Numbered from the stretch's first letter, positions 1 to 12,090 are shown. The stretch: 64,000 nucleotides of DNA from Periplaneta americana (GCF_040183065.1 NC_091128.1:171729744-171793743), one strand, 5' to 3'. Numbers and translations are program-made. The notes: generated by a model not told the origin, from the letters alone.

Positions 1-862
1 TAATAACTATTACAAATAATTTATTTTCATCACATTTAACATTAAAATATATCCAAACAATAAAAGTATCATTGGCACATTTGGGTGGTAACACTGGTTG
101 CAACCGCAGCAAAAGTTTCAACAAAACCGATATCAAAAATGCTGCGGCTGCAACCCTGAGAACCCTGTTCACACGTCGCTACTTCTAAGATGCGCGCAGC
201 ATGGAAAAGTAGCGGGCAGCAGGTTCGGCAGCTGCTACTTGTCAGGTTGCACCGTTGTTCACACGTCACAGTACAAGAGTTGCGCAGTTTTTTGTACTGC
301 AGTGCTGCAAAAGTAGCGACGTGTGACCGTACCTTTAGACTACTGTACCTACTGTGTAATGGAACAAATGTATGTAGGCTAAGGATGCGAATTTCACCAT
401 GAATAAAGAACATTTACTGAAATGTCCAGGGATTAAGAAGTTTGATGCTGACATACTGTCTCAGCTTACAAATGATTACAGGAATGCCCGTAGGAGAATG
501 AAGAAAATCTAAGTTCCATGAGTATTTGTAACAACAATATGTATGTCATTATTTATTGATATACTGTATTTACAAATTTGTAGAACTGTCATTATAGAAG
601 TGACGGGTAATTCTTTATTTGTAGCCAGTAATTTGTAATGTGTATATAACTCAACAATTTATTTTTGAGAATATTATGTGATTTAAAATTTGTTGTTGAT
701 AATGAACACTGCTAATAGCTGCAGTGACATTAGTAAGAGTGATGAAGAAAACCTACAAAAAGGAATCAAGTTTAAGATTGTAATCTTAGCAAAATTACTT
801 GACATTCTGTGAAAAAGGTTTCCAGTTTTACCTCTGAGTTACTTTACTTTCAGTAATAATCA
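1..862. other. Upstream intron sequence of golgin gene, mostly unassigned
   Basis: No convincing exon. Positions 70-330 carry repeated and inverted copies of a CACACGTCGC-type motif (near 172, 256 and 316), which suggests a decayed transposon. A short ORF (401-511, 36 aa, Lys/Arg-rich end) and another at 702-815 are seen but not recognised. Confidence 0.3.
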
Positions 863-1115
863 ATTGTTGTTGTTTTCTAATGCCAGGCGTTTGACAATAA
901 AGTCATTTGACCTCGTGCACTCCAATATTTTTCAAAGATATTTTCATGACTAGCCACTGAAGCACAGATTTTGAGGTGTTCCGAATCCATTTCTTGGTTT
1001 GATTTGCACAATGGGCAGTTAGGGGACTGATATATTCCAATTCTATGCAGGTGTTTGGCCAAACAATCATGGCCTGTTGCCAATCTAAATAATCGTTTGT
1101 GCATTGCATTCAATG
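863..1115 (-). pseudogene. LINE 3' fragment (family B, CPLC zinc-knuckle tail)
   Basis: The minus strand encodes a C-terminal LINE segment with TGHDCLAKHLHRIGIY followed by CPLC, then DSEHL and C. It has a TTG-rich 3' tail at about 863. The same family recurs at 28753-28955. It is a 5'-truncated retrotransposon copy, not a host gene. Confidence 0.7.
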
Positions 1116-1584
1116 TTGAAATCGATTATTGTATGCATACTTGAGAGACATCTAGAGTGTAATAAAGTGAACATTAAGATTTCACATAAAATTGTCAAGT
1201 TTATGAAACAAGTTCTTTCAAGTCTGACAATTTAGAATATTTTGCCTGTCATGTAAGGAGAACTTGTAATATTTATTAAATATGATATATTGACAAATTT
1301 GTCATAATTGGCATACAGTAATTGTCATATTTGTTACACCTGTTGAGTTTTATGAAATGGTCTCTGGGCCATTGGTGATGATAGAGCACATATGTAGTTC
1401 TTAATTTTCAAACATTACATATCTACACAGAGTTAAAAACTTGAATTTATTCTCCATTATTTTCACATGCTTAATAATTATATTTTGCATTTTTTTTGTA
1501 GGTTGCAACATTCGTGCTTATCTATTCTCAGCATCAGGAAGTGTGCACATGTTCAGCAAACTGACATGTTTGATTTTCTTGCAG

Positions 1585-1827
1585 GGGAGTACATTGCATT
1601 GTATCAGGTGCAGCGGAGTATCCTACGTCAAAGGGCTCAAGAGAAGGACGAACAGCTGTCGAAGCTTGCTAAGGACAGAGAAGACATGAGGAAGAAGCTC
1701 GGAGAGCTGAACAATTTAGTACGACAGCTGGTAGCAGAGAAAGAATCTAATCGAAAGAAAAGCATAACTAATCCACTGCAGAACCTAACACAAATATCAA
1801 TTAATCATTCACCTGAAGTAGAAGAAG
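1585..1827 (+). CDS. GOLGA2: GM130-like penultimate exon
   Basis: 243 nt: 2 nt completing a Gly codon, 80 codons and 1 nt. Heptad-rich charged sequence. No ATG is needed because the exon is entered by splicing; upstream in-frame codons are intron. Confidence 0.85.
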
Positions 1828-4800
1828 GTATTATTATTTATCGTATTATTTTTTAGTGTGTTAATTAAGTATGGAATATTGCTAATAACTCTTTATATGT
1901 ATATTCATTTTATGAAAAAATACCAAAAACAAAAGTTGTTGGAGATATGTAACTGAAACTTATGGCTGTGGTCTTACAAAAGTATTGATTCATTTACAGG
2001 GTGTGGCAAAAAATTATGTACTATAAAGTATTGTAGAGTATTGTATATTTCAATATAAACAGCATTTGTCATATAAACATATAGCCGTGACGGCTTTGTT
2101 ATCGAAATATGACAACACTGTAGGACGCTCGAGTTGGTGTTATGTCGAAGCTGTTCATGCATCAGTCACTCAGACGACAGTCTACAGTACACAGTAAGTA
2201 CAATTGAAGAGAGAGAAATGCTACAGTCAGTCAACAGGTGAACTACCACAACAAACGGTACCACTCTCAACACTTGAACACTTGGCCTCTTCAAGGTGAA
2301 GCATCTACGCATTACCGTCGTGCAGTGTAACATCATTTGAACGAACGGTATCCAGGCAGTTGGATTGGACGCAACGGGCCTGTTGCATGAGCGACACGAT
2401 CGCCTGAACTCAGTCCCTGGGACTTCTGGTTGTGGGGTCACATGAAGGGACTATTTTAACGCCACGAGAGAGCATCTGTTGAATGCAATTGTGGCTGCAG
2501 GACATACAATTCGAGGCATTGTTCAAAGAGCAAGACATTCATGTGGGAGGAGAGCGGAATTGTGTTGTGAAGTAAGTGGTGCACATTTCGAGCATCTTCT
2601 GTGAACTTGCAAATAAACTGTAAATAGCCACGTCATTAAACAACTTACTTACAAATGGCTTTTAAGGAACCCGCAGGTTCATTGCCGCCCTCACATAAGC
2701 CCACCATTGGTCCCTATCCTGTGTAAGAGTAATCCAGTCTCTATCATCATATCCCACCTACCTCAAATCCATTTTAATATTATCCTCCCATCTACGTCTC
2801 GACCTCCCCAAAGACCTTTTTCCCTCTGGTCTTCCAACTAACACTCTGTATGCATTTCTTATTGTATGGATTCGTAAGAAGCTGTTTTTTTTTTACGATG
2901 ATGGGTTGTTAGCCCTTTGCCCAATCCACAAGCTGGAGGACCACCTCTTATCGGGTGTCCATGACTGCTTATTCAATATATTTGCAGCTATCCTCCGTAT
3001 CTGGAGGCCAAAGTAGCTGTTGTCTTTTTCTAACTGCTCCAATTATTATCTCCATAATGACGCGGGCACGACCATAAGTTTAAATCATACCTGCACAAAC
3101 AGCGCTCAACGAGCGCGCGCGCACTCCTTTGGAGCGGGAGAGCTGTGTTTACCGCTCGCCAAAACGGAGAGCAAGATACGTCGGAATGACATAGACTTGC
3201 TATAGGTAGAGGAGAGGGAAACGACCACTCAGCTATCTAGTAGAGTGCAGTGTGTAGGCCTATTCTCAGTAACTGTTTCACGTTGCTTACCTACTGCTAC
3301 AGTACAGTATGGAGGAATCTAAAAGACGGAACATAACATTTAACGATTTACAGCTCGAACTTATTGATCTTCAATGTGACCTAAGGGCTAAAGATCGTTT
3401 GAATAATACTACTAGCCTGGTTGAGTTTAACAAGACTAAACATTAGCAATAATGTCCACGACTACACAGGCTGGCTGTGAAAATGATTGCTATGTTTGGC
3501 TCAACATTTATATTTGTGAGCAACTGTTTTCTATAATCAACTTTAATAAAGGCAGACATCGAACATCTGTAACTGATGTTTCATTACGATCAGTAGGCTA
3601 CTGTTCCTTTCAGCTGCCAACAGCATAAAACCTCGTTTTGACGTACTGATAAATAAAAATATAACAAAATGATATTGTACGTTTAAGTAGCTATAGAATT
3701 TCTGTTACTTCTGTAAAATAAATATTTCTTTATTAATTAATAATAGTCCAAGATAGTTTTGGAAACACTGAACGGGAATTCATTTGATGAACCTCGTAAT
3801 AGTACTTCCTTTTGTGTATATTTTGTACGAGATCACCCCTTCTTCCAGTCCACCCTTATACAGAGCGCAGCTAATACCTGCATTCCGCTCATGAGCTGTG
3901 AGCCGGCTCAGAGAGCGCAAACCTTGTGCAGGCCTGGTTTATATGAAAAAATGTTTCATTTTCAGTATAGAATGCTCTGCACTACTTTATAGTACATAAT
4001 TACGACGCACTCTGCATAAAATAAATATTTTTCTTACTCCTAATTGTTTACTTTGTAAAAAATTCTGAAAAATTACGCATCGTAAATCTACAAACTAGGT
4101 AATCCAGAGTTTGTAGTCACAAGACAGATATTTATTTCTGTCACTAGCCGTACCCGTGCACTCCGCTGCACCTGTTAGAAATAAATATAAAGTAATTACA
4201 TAATTAAAATAGGACGTTTGATCCAGGGAACAGCTTTTACAACAGCGCAAGATAATCTGCTTCGGTCATTACCCAATTTTTTTTGCATGGCATTTATTGC
4301 ATATATATTTTATGTATTTTAACACGATTCAATCGAGCATAGTTAAAATTTGAATTATAAAATAATGGATTGCTAAGCTAACGTACTATTACTGCATACT
4401 AAATCAATACACTCTCGTTGTTCGTTAATTCTTTGAGATTAAAATGAGTGTGTACATAAATATTATTTTAAGAAATACAGAAAACGAATTACAAAATAGT
4501 CTATCAAATTTTCTGTGCATAAGAAGCTATTTTAATCTTACCTGTCCTCGATTTACTCAGACGTTACTGTAATAACATTATAGCATTATGTCCATCTAGA
4601 GAAACTACACTTTCCAATGGTGAAATAATAATTAATTATACAAATCGGTTAATTTAGCTTCTGATATCACTTCATACAAACACAGAAACATTCTCTGTAG
4701 GCTATGTTTAATAGCTTTCGATTGTTGATGTCCAAGGCCCCTGTTTCGATTGTTGTTGTCCAAGGCCCCTTATAGACGAAGTCATTTGTTCTTAATTCAT

Positions 4801-5785
4801 TGCACCGTCTTAGATGGTGTTACTTTAATTTTAAAACTCATTTATCTCATTAAATATCAGTCCTATCAAAATTTTGTAAAGAATAAAACTTATCTGAAAT
4901 CATTTTTAAAGAAACTTTTGTTATGTAACATCTTTCACAAAAATCAATAATAAGTGAGATATTTCGATTTATTTAATTCAGGCCCCCTTATAACACCCCT
5001 TTTAAATAAAGTATTTTGAATGCCATGTAGCCTAAAATCTAAGTTACAACGAACTTAATTTATATTCCAATTTTCATATAAATCGGTTCAGCCATTATCG
5101 CGTGAAAAGGTAACAAACATACAGACATACAAACAAAAATTTCAAAAATGCGATTTTCGGTTTCAGGGTGGTTAATTATATGTTAGGACCAATTATTTTT
5201 GGAAAATCGAAAATTACCAGAAAAATTTCGGCTACAGATTTATTATTAGTATAGATTAATGCCGTGGTTGGATCCCAGATAGTGACAGGATTTTTTCTAG
5301 TTGCCAAACTTTCAGAACGGCCCCGAGGTTCACTCAGCCTCCTATAAAATTGAGTACTGGGTCTTTCCCGGGGGTAAAAGGCGGTCAGAGCGTGGTGCCG
5401 ACCACACCACCTCATTCTAGTGCCGAGGTCATGGAAAGCATGGGGCTCTACCTCCATGCCCCCCAAGTGCCTTCATGGCATGTTAGGGGGATACCTTTAC
5501 CTTTACCTTTATAGATTAATGCTGGAAATGTGAAATTGTCTATTAAAACTTGCAGGGATACCAAATGGTGAGATTGTAGAGATTGAAGAAGCAATAGAAG
5601 CGAAAACAGACGCAAACATCACTTCTCCAGCAGAAGACAGCAATTCACCAGCGCTGGAAGGCGACACAGCTGTGAAGATCATGGCCCTGATATCTGAAAT
5701 CGGAACAAGCAGTCTTGTGGATCCACAGTGCAGTGAAAATTTTCATCCTTGTCCTTGGTGCTCAGGGAGGCTTATAACTGTGTAA
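1585..5785 (+). CDS. GOLGA2: Golgin GM130 (GOLGA2-like), last two coding exons
   Basis: This is the 3' end of a golgin gene. Exon 1585-1827 follows a pyrimidine-rich acceptor ending in gcag and ends at a GT donor. Exon 5556-5785 follows tgcag and ends at TAA 5783-5785. Both junctions are phase 1 and join cleanly at a Gly codon. The first exon encodes a charged helix containing GEYIALYQVQRSILRQRAQE, then KDEQLSKLAKDREDMRKKL, the coiled-coil block conserved near the C terminus of GM130. The last exon encodes an acidic linker, a helix with KIMALISEIGTSSL, and a C terminus ending in HPCPWCSGRLITV. In the family, GM130 is a cis-Golgi tethering coiled coil that works with p115 and GRASP65. Earlier exons must lie upstream of the window. 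The last intron holds a mariner remnant, a LINE tail and a hAT element. Family assignment is from motif memory, so a paralogous golgin is possible. Confidence 0.82.
1998..2634 (+). pseudogene. Decayed Tc1/mariner-type transposase remnant
   Basis: Near 2330-2450 the + strand reads HLNERYPGSWIGRNGPVA, then a broken SPELSPWDFWLWGHMKG, the third-Asp region of mariner-like transposases. Further decayed C-terminal matches reach about 2600. It is full of stops and frameshifts and starts with a CAGGGTGTGGCA-type end near 1998. It lies in the last GM130 intron. Confidence 0.65.
2638..3014 (-). pseudogene. LINE family A copy, 5'-truncated leader fused to RT C-terminal tail
   Basis: Reading on minus, a leader segment (3014 down to about 2858) is followed directly by the RT tail (2858 down to 2638), ending in the GTAA-type 3' repeat. 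The coding part matches the GRPEGKRSLGRSRRRWEDN-type end of the 22476-23730 copy. See the finding on leader junctions. Confidence 0.75.
3086..3936 (+). mobile_element. Non-autonomous hAT element with GTF2IRD2-type transposase remnant
   Basis: The ends are related inverted repeats (CATACCTGCACAAACAGCGCTC at left, reverse complement of CAGGCCTGCACAAGG at right). The flanking 8-bp direct repeats are gtttaaat (3078-3085) and gtttatat (3937-3944), one mismatch. The internal ORF 3309-3446 (45 aa, starting MEESKRRNITFNDLQLELID) resembles a fragment of hAT transposases of the GTF2IRD2/ZBED type. The element is internally deleted. Confidence 0.75.
4135..5249. mobile_element. Unclassified transposon-like block in golgin last intron
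   Basis: It opens with CACTAGCCGTACCCGTG and ends with an ATCGGTTCAGCCATTATCG module plus an ACAAACATACAGACATACAA tract. These modules recur at the ends of dispersed insect elements (RTE LINE or Helitron-like). No coding sequence is seen. The class is uncertain. Confidence 0.4.
5263..5509 (+). mobile_element. SINE-like retroelement with (CTTTAC)n tail
   Basis: Flanked by a 13-bp perfect target duplication (tatagattaatgc, 5250-5262 and 5510-5522). Contains GGTTGGATCCC, a B-box-like string, and ends in CTTTAC repeats. It sits 46 bp before the last GM130 exon. A truncated relative is at 7386-7488. Confidence 0.7.
5556..5785 (+). CDS. GOLGA2: GM130-like terminal exon
   Basis: 230 nt: 2 nt completing the split Gly codon, 75 codons and TAA. 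Three Cys and one His cluster in the last 20 residues (QC, HPCPWC). An AATAAA lies about 140 nt after the stop, near 5921. Confidence 0.85.
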
Positions 5786-6250
5786 AAATTGCCTTGGCTT
5801 CGATAAATTGCAAGTGATACTAATTAATAATGATATGTACAATGAGAGTATTTTTATGTATATTATTTGAAAATAAGACATTACTGGGAGGAGAGGGGGA
5901 GAGTGTAGAAACATAGTAATAAATTGTAAATACATTTGAGAGTACAGACCCATGTCTGCACATGTTAGGACATTTGTAACATATGTAAGTAAGTGTATAA
6001 AGGAATTATATAAATTAATATATAGAAGCCTTTTGAGGATACGATTTAAGAAAGGTTAAAGACTTTCTCTGTAACACAGACACCAATATTGTTCTGTTGG
6101 TCATTACTCAGTGTTTCTGTTACAGACAACAAAACTGTATTAAATATTATTGGTGCATTAAATTGAAAACACATCTTCAATTAGAAACAGTTTTTTAAAT
6201 TTCATTTGGAAAATCTAATGCAATACTATTGCCAGTTACTACTGTATTAA
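5786..6250. other. GM130 3' UTR and intergenic DNA
   Basis: 3' UTR after the TAA with AATAAA near 5921. Beyond it the DNA is AT-rich and nothing further is recognised. Confidence 0.4.
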
Positions 6251-6251
6251 A

Positions 6252-6802
6252 TTAATACTGTATTTACCCGCATAATGGACTCAATTTTTCGCGTCAAAAT
6301 TAAAAAAAAAGTGCTCGAGATTTTGCGAGTTCGATCCCGGCCCAGGTCGACGGCATTTAAACAGCGATGCTGATATAACCTCAGCAGTTAAATAAAATAA
6401 AAATCCTCGTATAATAGACGCGTAGAGGAATTGAATCTGTGACAGATGATAACAGTGATGCTGAACCTGACGGTGAATGAGGTGAGGCTAGTGTTAATAA
6501 TAACAATAAAGTGTCTTGTCTTATTGTCGCTGTATTTATTGTTACAAGTTATCATCTGTTTATACAATTGCTGCTAACTATCAGGTGTCTTAAGTGCGAC
6601 ACAATCAATATATAAATTAGTTGCGGCCCATATATCATTACATATTCTATCAATTATTTCAGCATTCGAGTTGGCTCAACTTTAATACGTTTTTTCTTTA
6701 TCTTTCCCCCTACTAGAATTTTTCCCTCGCATGAAGGATGCACCCTTTTTTTTTGTTATAAAAATCGAAAAATAAAGTGCGTCTATTATGCGGGTAAATA
6801 TG
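6252..6802 (+). mobile_element. pogo/Tigger-like non-autonomous element with SINE fragment
   Basis: Terminal inverted repeats TATTTACCCGCATAATGGAC and, from the right, TATTTACCCGCATAATAGAC. Near 6428-6480 the + strand encodes ESVTDDNSDAEPDGE then stop, like the acidic C terminus of pogo-type transposases. A tRNA-like SINE fragment (gttcgatcccgg) interrupts the left part at about 6320-6410. Confidence 0.6.
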
Positions 6803-7013
6803 GTGTATGATTATTTTAAGAAAAAAGTATATTAAGGAAACTTAAAGGCTCTATTTTTATTAGCTGTGAATTTGTTTTTCATGTTATAATTTATGGATAT
6901 TATGTCACAAGAGTGGAACAATATGCTTCATCTTCAGTTCTATCCTACATTTACACATACATGTCGAGCATAGGAATCTTTTTTTTATGCCATACGTTAC
7001 TCCAGTTTTCACC

Positions 7014-7858
7014 ATAAAGGAAGCCCATGTTAAGCCCGATTCAGACTATGCTAATTTCTGTGATGGATTCCAAGGTGGCTGCACTGATGGCTGCCCTGCA
7101 AGTTCACTTGCTGGAAGTAATGCGCTCTGGTGGTTGCTTTGGTGGCTAGCTTGCTGGATTTCGAGGGTAGGTTCCTTGCTATTTTTCGTGATGGTTTGCA
7201 GGCTGGAACCAAAGATGATGATATAATATCACCACTGAAACCATATCACCATGTTCTTTGTTTTCCAACTAAACCTGTTATTTCTATATTCTCTAGTTTC
7301 TAAGAAATAACATTGAAATATCGGACTTTAGCTGTTTTGTACTTATGACTTAATTACCTTATTACGATATTTACTATTGTTAATGAACACCACCTCATTC
7401 TAGTGCCGAGGTCATGGAAAGCGTGGGGCTCTACCTCCATGACCCCCAAGTGCCTTCATGGCATGTTACGGGGATACCTTTTTTGCCTTTTACTATTGTT
7501 AATGTAGGACTTTAGTTGAAAAAAATTATGATGAAGGCATGAGCAGTAACAATTACATTATAGATTTGATCATCTCCAATTAGTGAACCTGGTTGTCCAA
7601 GTTCAGCACGAATTAATATTCTTAGTGATGTTCCTGTTTTCCACTCACGGTTTAGTTTCTTTTTGACCATGAGTGTTGGCAACAGATGAAGCAGCAGATG
7701 ATTTTCCAATTTGAACTGTGAAAAGAGTGAGCTCCGTGTGAACAACTACCATCACTACCAACATGGGAGCCAGCAAGTGAGCACGCAGGGTAGCCATCAG
7801 CACAGCCACCATGGAATCAATCCCAGAAACTAGCACCATCTGAACCAGGCTTTATTGT
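7014..7858. mobile_element. Fold-back element with long inverted arms
   Basis: The left arm at about 7030-7115 (aagcccgattcagactatgc) and the right arm at about 7765-7858 are imperfect inverted repeats. The interior is split by the SINE at 7386-7488. No transposase is seen. Confidence 0.55.
7386..7488 (+). mobile_element. 5'-truncated SINE-like copy
   Basis: Matches the 3' third of 5263-5509 (AGTGCCGAGGTCATGGAAAG). Flanked by a 16-bp target duplication starting tttactattg (7370-7385 and 7489-7504). Confidence 0.7.
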
Positions 7859-7860
7859 CG

Positions 7861-8470
7861 TTAATTTCGTGGACTATGTCGACTGTGGTACACTGGCACT
7901 GATTTGAAATCTATCTTTAAATTGTCTTCTGCTATGCTTATTTTGCATGTAACATTATTTTGTGATAATACATACACTGCATAGGTTTCATTTTATACAC
8001 TATAATTTAAGGATGTGCTGTGTTAATTTGTAAAGTTACCATTATGTGTTATACTGTGTAAAGTGTAATTTCCAAGAATTATGTCAAGTTTAGTTCATCT
8101 TGACCACAGTCTTTCCTGAAATATTGGACATTTTGTATACTTCGATTAATTTATTTTGGGTAAAGATTTGCCTTCCTTAACCTTTAAATTTTCAAGACTT
8201 TTTACTCTGAAATTCTTAAGAGTAAATTGCAGTCCTGTCTAATTGTACTGAATCAAAGTAGCCCACTGCTTGCTTGAATGCATCCGATGGTAACTTACAC
8301 CAGACTGCCTGCTCATAAAACCATTCTAACAATGCCTTTCCTGAAATGGTAGGTATCAGCACTAAATATACTATGTTCATCCATATGTCTGTTCCAAACT
8401 ATGAAAAAAAATGTTGTTTTGTCTGTCTTGTGCCAGTGTGACATATTGAAGTGTGTTAAGAATAATAACC
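7861..8470. other. Intergenic DNA, nothing recognised
   Basis: AT-rich DNA with no coding sequence or clear repeat. Confidence 0.4.
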
Positions 8471-8477
8471 ATCAGTC

Positions 8478-8610
8478 AACCTGGGTAGTGTAGTCAGTAT
8501 AGCTTGGCCTTCTGTGCTCGAGGTTGCAGGTTCGATCCCTGCCCAGGTCGATGGCATTTAAGTGTACTTAAATGCTACAAGCTCATGTCAGTAGATTTAC
8601 TGGTGTAATC
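8478..8610 (+). mobile_element. tRNA-derived SINE head
   Basis: Contains TAGTGTAGTCAGTA (A-box-like) and GGTTCGATCCCTGCC (B box), followed by a body. A fragment of the same family is at 6330-6410. Confidence 0.55.
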
Positions 8611-9165
8611 TCTTTGTTAATCTATCCTTTGCTCTTAAAAGAAGAAGAAAATCAGACAACTTTTTCTATGTGGAACTTCATTACATTTGTAAAGTTTCTT
8701 TCAACCCATAAGCAGTGCTGACTAGATCAGACGCTATAGACAGTACTCTGTAACAGAGTCGCCAGTATGAAAGGATAATTCCAAGCCTTTGGCGTGAGAC
8801 GAACTCGATAGCTCAGTGGTAGAGCGCCTGACCGGAAAACAGGAAGTCGCAGGTTCGTTTCCCGCTCGAGGTTGTGAAATTTTTCTTTCATACCATGGCA
8901 TGATTGTGACTATAATAGTATTTAAATTCATTAGATTTACTGGCATGTAAAAGAACTGCAGGACAAAATTCCGGCACATTGCTGATATAACTTTGGCAGT
9001 TGCAAGCGTTGTTAAATCATTTTTTTTAATAACCATCCGAAACTTGTCAGAAACTTTTGTGGATAAATTCATGAAACCTCTACTTGTAATGTAAGGAAGT
9101 TCCACATAGAAAAAGTTGTCTGATTTTCTTCTTCTTTTAAGAGCAAAGGATAGATTAACAAAGAG
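8610..9165. repeat. Inverted repeat enclosing a second tRNA-like SINE
   Basis: An arm of about 80 bp starts at 8610 (ctctttgttaatctatcctt) and is repeated inverted, ending at 9165. Between them, 8803-8873 carries a different tRNA-like head (GATAGCTCAGTGGTAGAGCG and GCAGGTTCG). The long minus ORF across it is accidental. Confidence 0.55.
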
Positions 9166-9186
9166 AAAGCAGAAACAAAGTAATAT

Positions 9187-9358
9187 CACAGTCTGTCTAG
9201 TATATATAGTTACGAAGCTTGAGTTGTGAGGGTGCTAGGAACAATAGACTGTGCCTGTACTATTTCGCATTGTCTGTAATGAGGCGATATTAGCGATCTT
9301 AGTGGTCAGCAACTATCTATGGATGCATATTTACTACGTATTGAGCTTCGTGACTGTG
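9187..9358. mobile_element. 172-bp deletion derivative of THAP/P-like family 1
   Basis: Starts CACAGTCTG..., ends ...GACTGTG, and matches both ends of the 35402-36726 and 61731-63063 elements. Flanked by the 7-bp direct repeat gtaatat (left 9180-9186, right 9359-9365). Confidence 0.75.
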
Positions 9359-9365
9359 GTAATAT

Positions 9366-10209
9366 TTCAATCACATACTACAAAAATAAAGCACAGGACC
9401 TATATCCACAAGTGACTTCACTGGCATTAGGAGCTGTCATCTAGTGACAGTTTTTCTATTCATGTTACATGTTTGACCATTGATTGAGCACGCAGTAAGC
9501 AGCCATCGGATGCATGGATGCATTCGAGTAGGCAGTGAAGTAGCCTATTAATCAAGTGCAAATGAACACAATTTCCCTAAATCTTGGTAACTTTTTTTGC
9601 CATTAGTTGAGTTAATTCAGTATTCATTCAAGTTGAAGCTCTTATACAAGGGGTCAAATGTCATATGAAACTAGGCTATAAATTAAAATATTTTTGCCTG
9701 AAATGTTCTGTTATTTATGTTTTAATGTATCTTTTACAAGATGTAGGCCTACCTATCCTACATGTTTGAAATGTTAACATTATTTCATTCTGCACCTTTA
9801 ATTTAAATATATTAAGCTTGGAGTCCGTTATACACATAGAAAGTAAGTGCTTTTGCGTACGATTTATATTGCAAAGAACATTATTTTCTTTGCCATAAGT
9901 GAATAATTTAATTTTGTAAAATAAAGTTATGAGTCAGTCTTATGGTCAATGTAACTCATGACAGGAAATAATTTTTTTTTTTCGAGCTGGCATAAATCAA
10001 GCTATAAACTGCATAAGACATTCTTAATAATGTACAGATTCATGGTGCTTTAAATATATACATAGACTACATACTGATGTATATTTTTACTTGAGAATTC
10101 AGTTATGAATTGAGAAGATAAAACTTGTAAACAACATTCCTAATTTCATTTGTCATTTATTTTCAGAAGAATGTCTAACAATTTTCTTCAACGAACAAAC
10201 AAAGGAGAC
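9366..10209. other. Intergenic DNA, nothing recognised
   Basis: AT-rich; only short low-similarity repeats. Confidence 0.4.
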
Positions 10210-10212
10210 TAA

Positions 10213-11482
10213 AGGTAGGTTCTCACTAACTGGAACAGATTCGTACGGAACATTCGGATTTTTATTCTTTGCATTATTTTAAGTGGAGTCTTGCCCACTT
10301 GGCCGTATTGCCTCTGTCCGGATTCCATCCAGAATTCTGGCCAGAGAATTCTAAACTGATTTCCATATGGTCCAAGATCAAAATAAAAAATGTCATGGCA
10401 ATTATATCAATTGCAAGGCCTCCAATCGCGGTAATATCGAAGATATAATGAAATGGATAACGCAAAGCATATTTTATTAAGTCCAACAGTATGAAGAGCT
10501 TTATAATAATTTGTGCGAGATCGTGCGTATTTGCTTGGTTTCCGCACAAAACCAATCCACGGAAAGTCTAAAATTCCACAGTCAGTATTTCCAACCTAAC
10601 ACACACAACAATTTCCCTCGTCTTACCGCTTAAGTGACATATTGATTTTACTGCTTTAGGCTTTTAACATATTATTTTTAGAGACGTTCAGTATAGTAAT
10701 AATTATAAATTGGAAACTTACCACTGCAATTGCACTGTTAATTATTGTTTTTAAATATTTGCAAAAATTAAGTAAACTCTACAACTCCACTAAAGTTACT
10801 GCATTCGTGATGCAAGTAACATTAAGGAAGCCGTGAAAAAATCAACAAGATTCCAGACTCATCATAGACTGGGGGAAAAAAAGACACGTATATCACGGCC
10901 TGCTGGAGTATAGTAAACACAGAAAATATTTTAAAGCAACAATGTTGAAGATAGATATTTTTGTTTTACAAATTTGCCGTCATTGAACAGAAACCAAGAT
11001 GGAGATTTCATTGCAACTAATTAGAAATTCCTCTTTCAGGTATGTAATAAACGATCTTCGCACAAAATAATGTACGATACACGAGCGGTATATTTTCTTT
11101 CAATTCTCGGAAATTAAAAAAGCTCAACTACGTTTCGCTTTTTCAAACTTTTCCTCGAACATGAAAACTTCAACATACCGCTCTTGTAACGCATATTACA
11201 ATTATGAAATTAGTATTGTAGCTATATAATATGGAGAAAGAACATATGGGATGAGATTGGGAAAAAACTAAATTAACCCGGTATATCCTTCATAGTTTAA
11301 GTTACAGAGCTATTCATTTTATTTCCAGATTCAGTTCAGAACACTACAATGAAATAATGTGCTCTAGCGGTAACTTACAACAATATTTGATGATTAATGC
11401 GGAAATGCGGACAAGTGAGCGTTACTATAATAAAAATCCGAACGCAAAGAACGTATTTTTTCCTGTGAGTGAGCGCCTACCT
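10213..11482. mobile_element. PIF/Harbinger-like non-autonomous element
   Basis: Ends are related inverted repeats (AGGTAGGTTCTCACT and AGGTAGGCGCTCACT, with a shared TTCGGATTTTTATT further in). Flanked by TAA on both sides, as in PIF/Harbinger. No transposase is seen. The interior (about 10509-11209) belongs to a repeat family also at 25953-26769. Confidence 0.55.
10509..11209. repeat. Dispersed repeat with long terminal hairpin, copy 1
   Basis: Begins TTGTGCGAGATCGTGCG and ends in an imperfect hairpin (gagcggtat ... ataccgctc). Highly similar to 25953-26769. Confidence 0.65.
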
Positions 11483-11747
11483 TAAAATGGAAATCTTCAC
11501 ATGTTTATGCCTTTTCTGCAAGTTTTTCAATCAGTACTGCCAAACTTCACAACAAAAACACCTAATCAGATATTGAGGTGTATAAATGTACTTCTGAACA
11601 TTTATCTTGATAATGAACCAAATCTCGTTATTAATTTCATTTGGCAAAGTAATATTTTTCATAAGTAAGTTTGTTTCCATCCATTTGCTCATTCACTGTA
11701 TAGCACATGCCAGACCCAAAATATCTGCAGCAAAATTAAAACTATGC

Positions 11748-12090
11748 ATTCATTCATAGTGTTCGGCCCAAGGCAGGTCTTTCACTGCAAACCCAGGATT
11801 CTTCAATCTTCCCTATTTTCCGCCTTCCTCTTTGTCTCCACACACAATGCATAGGCTATATCTTAATGTCTATCATCTGAAGTTTTTCTGTCCCGAACTT
11901 TTCTTCTGTTCACCATTCCTTCTATTTAATCCTTCAGTAGACTGTTTCTTCTCAGCCAGTGACCCAGCCAATTTCTTTTTCTCTTCCTGATCAGTTTCAG
12001 CATCATTCTTTCTTCATCCACTCATTCTAGCACAGCTTCGTTTCTTATTCTTTCTGCCCATTTCACATGCTCCATTCTTCTCCATATCCA
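11748..12090 (-). pseudogene. LINE 3' fragment (family C)
   Basis: On minus the segment ends with GGTTTGCAGTGAAAGACCTG and a GAATGAATG tail. The same ending is found on + at 59490-59588. Confidence 0.6.

Noticed and set aside
8803-8873. tRNA-Ser-like gene on plus
   Set aside because: D and T arms are present, but the acceptor stem does not pair well and a SINE body follows.
8734-9189. 151-aa minus ORF
   Set aside because: It crosses a tRNA-like SINE and an inverted-repeat arm and has no domain, so it is open by chance.
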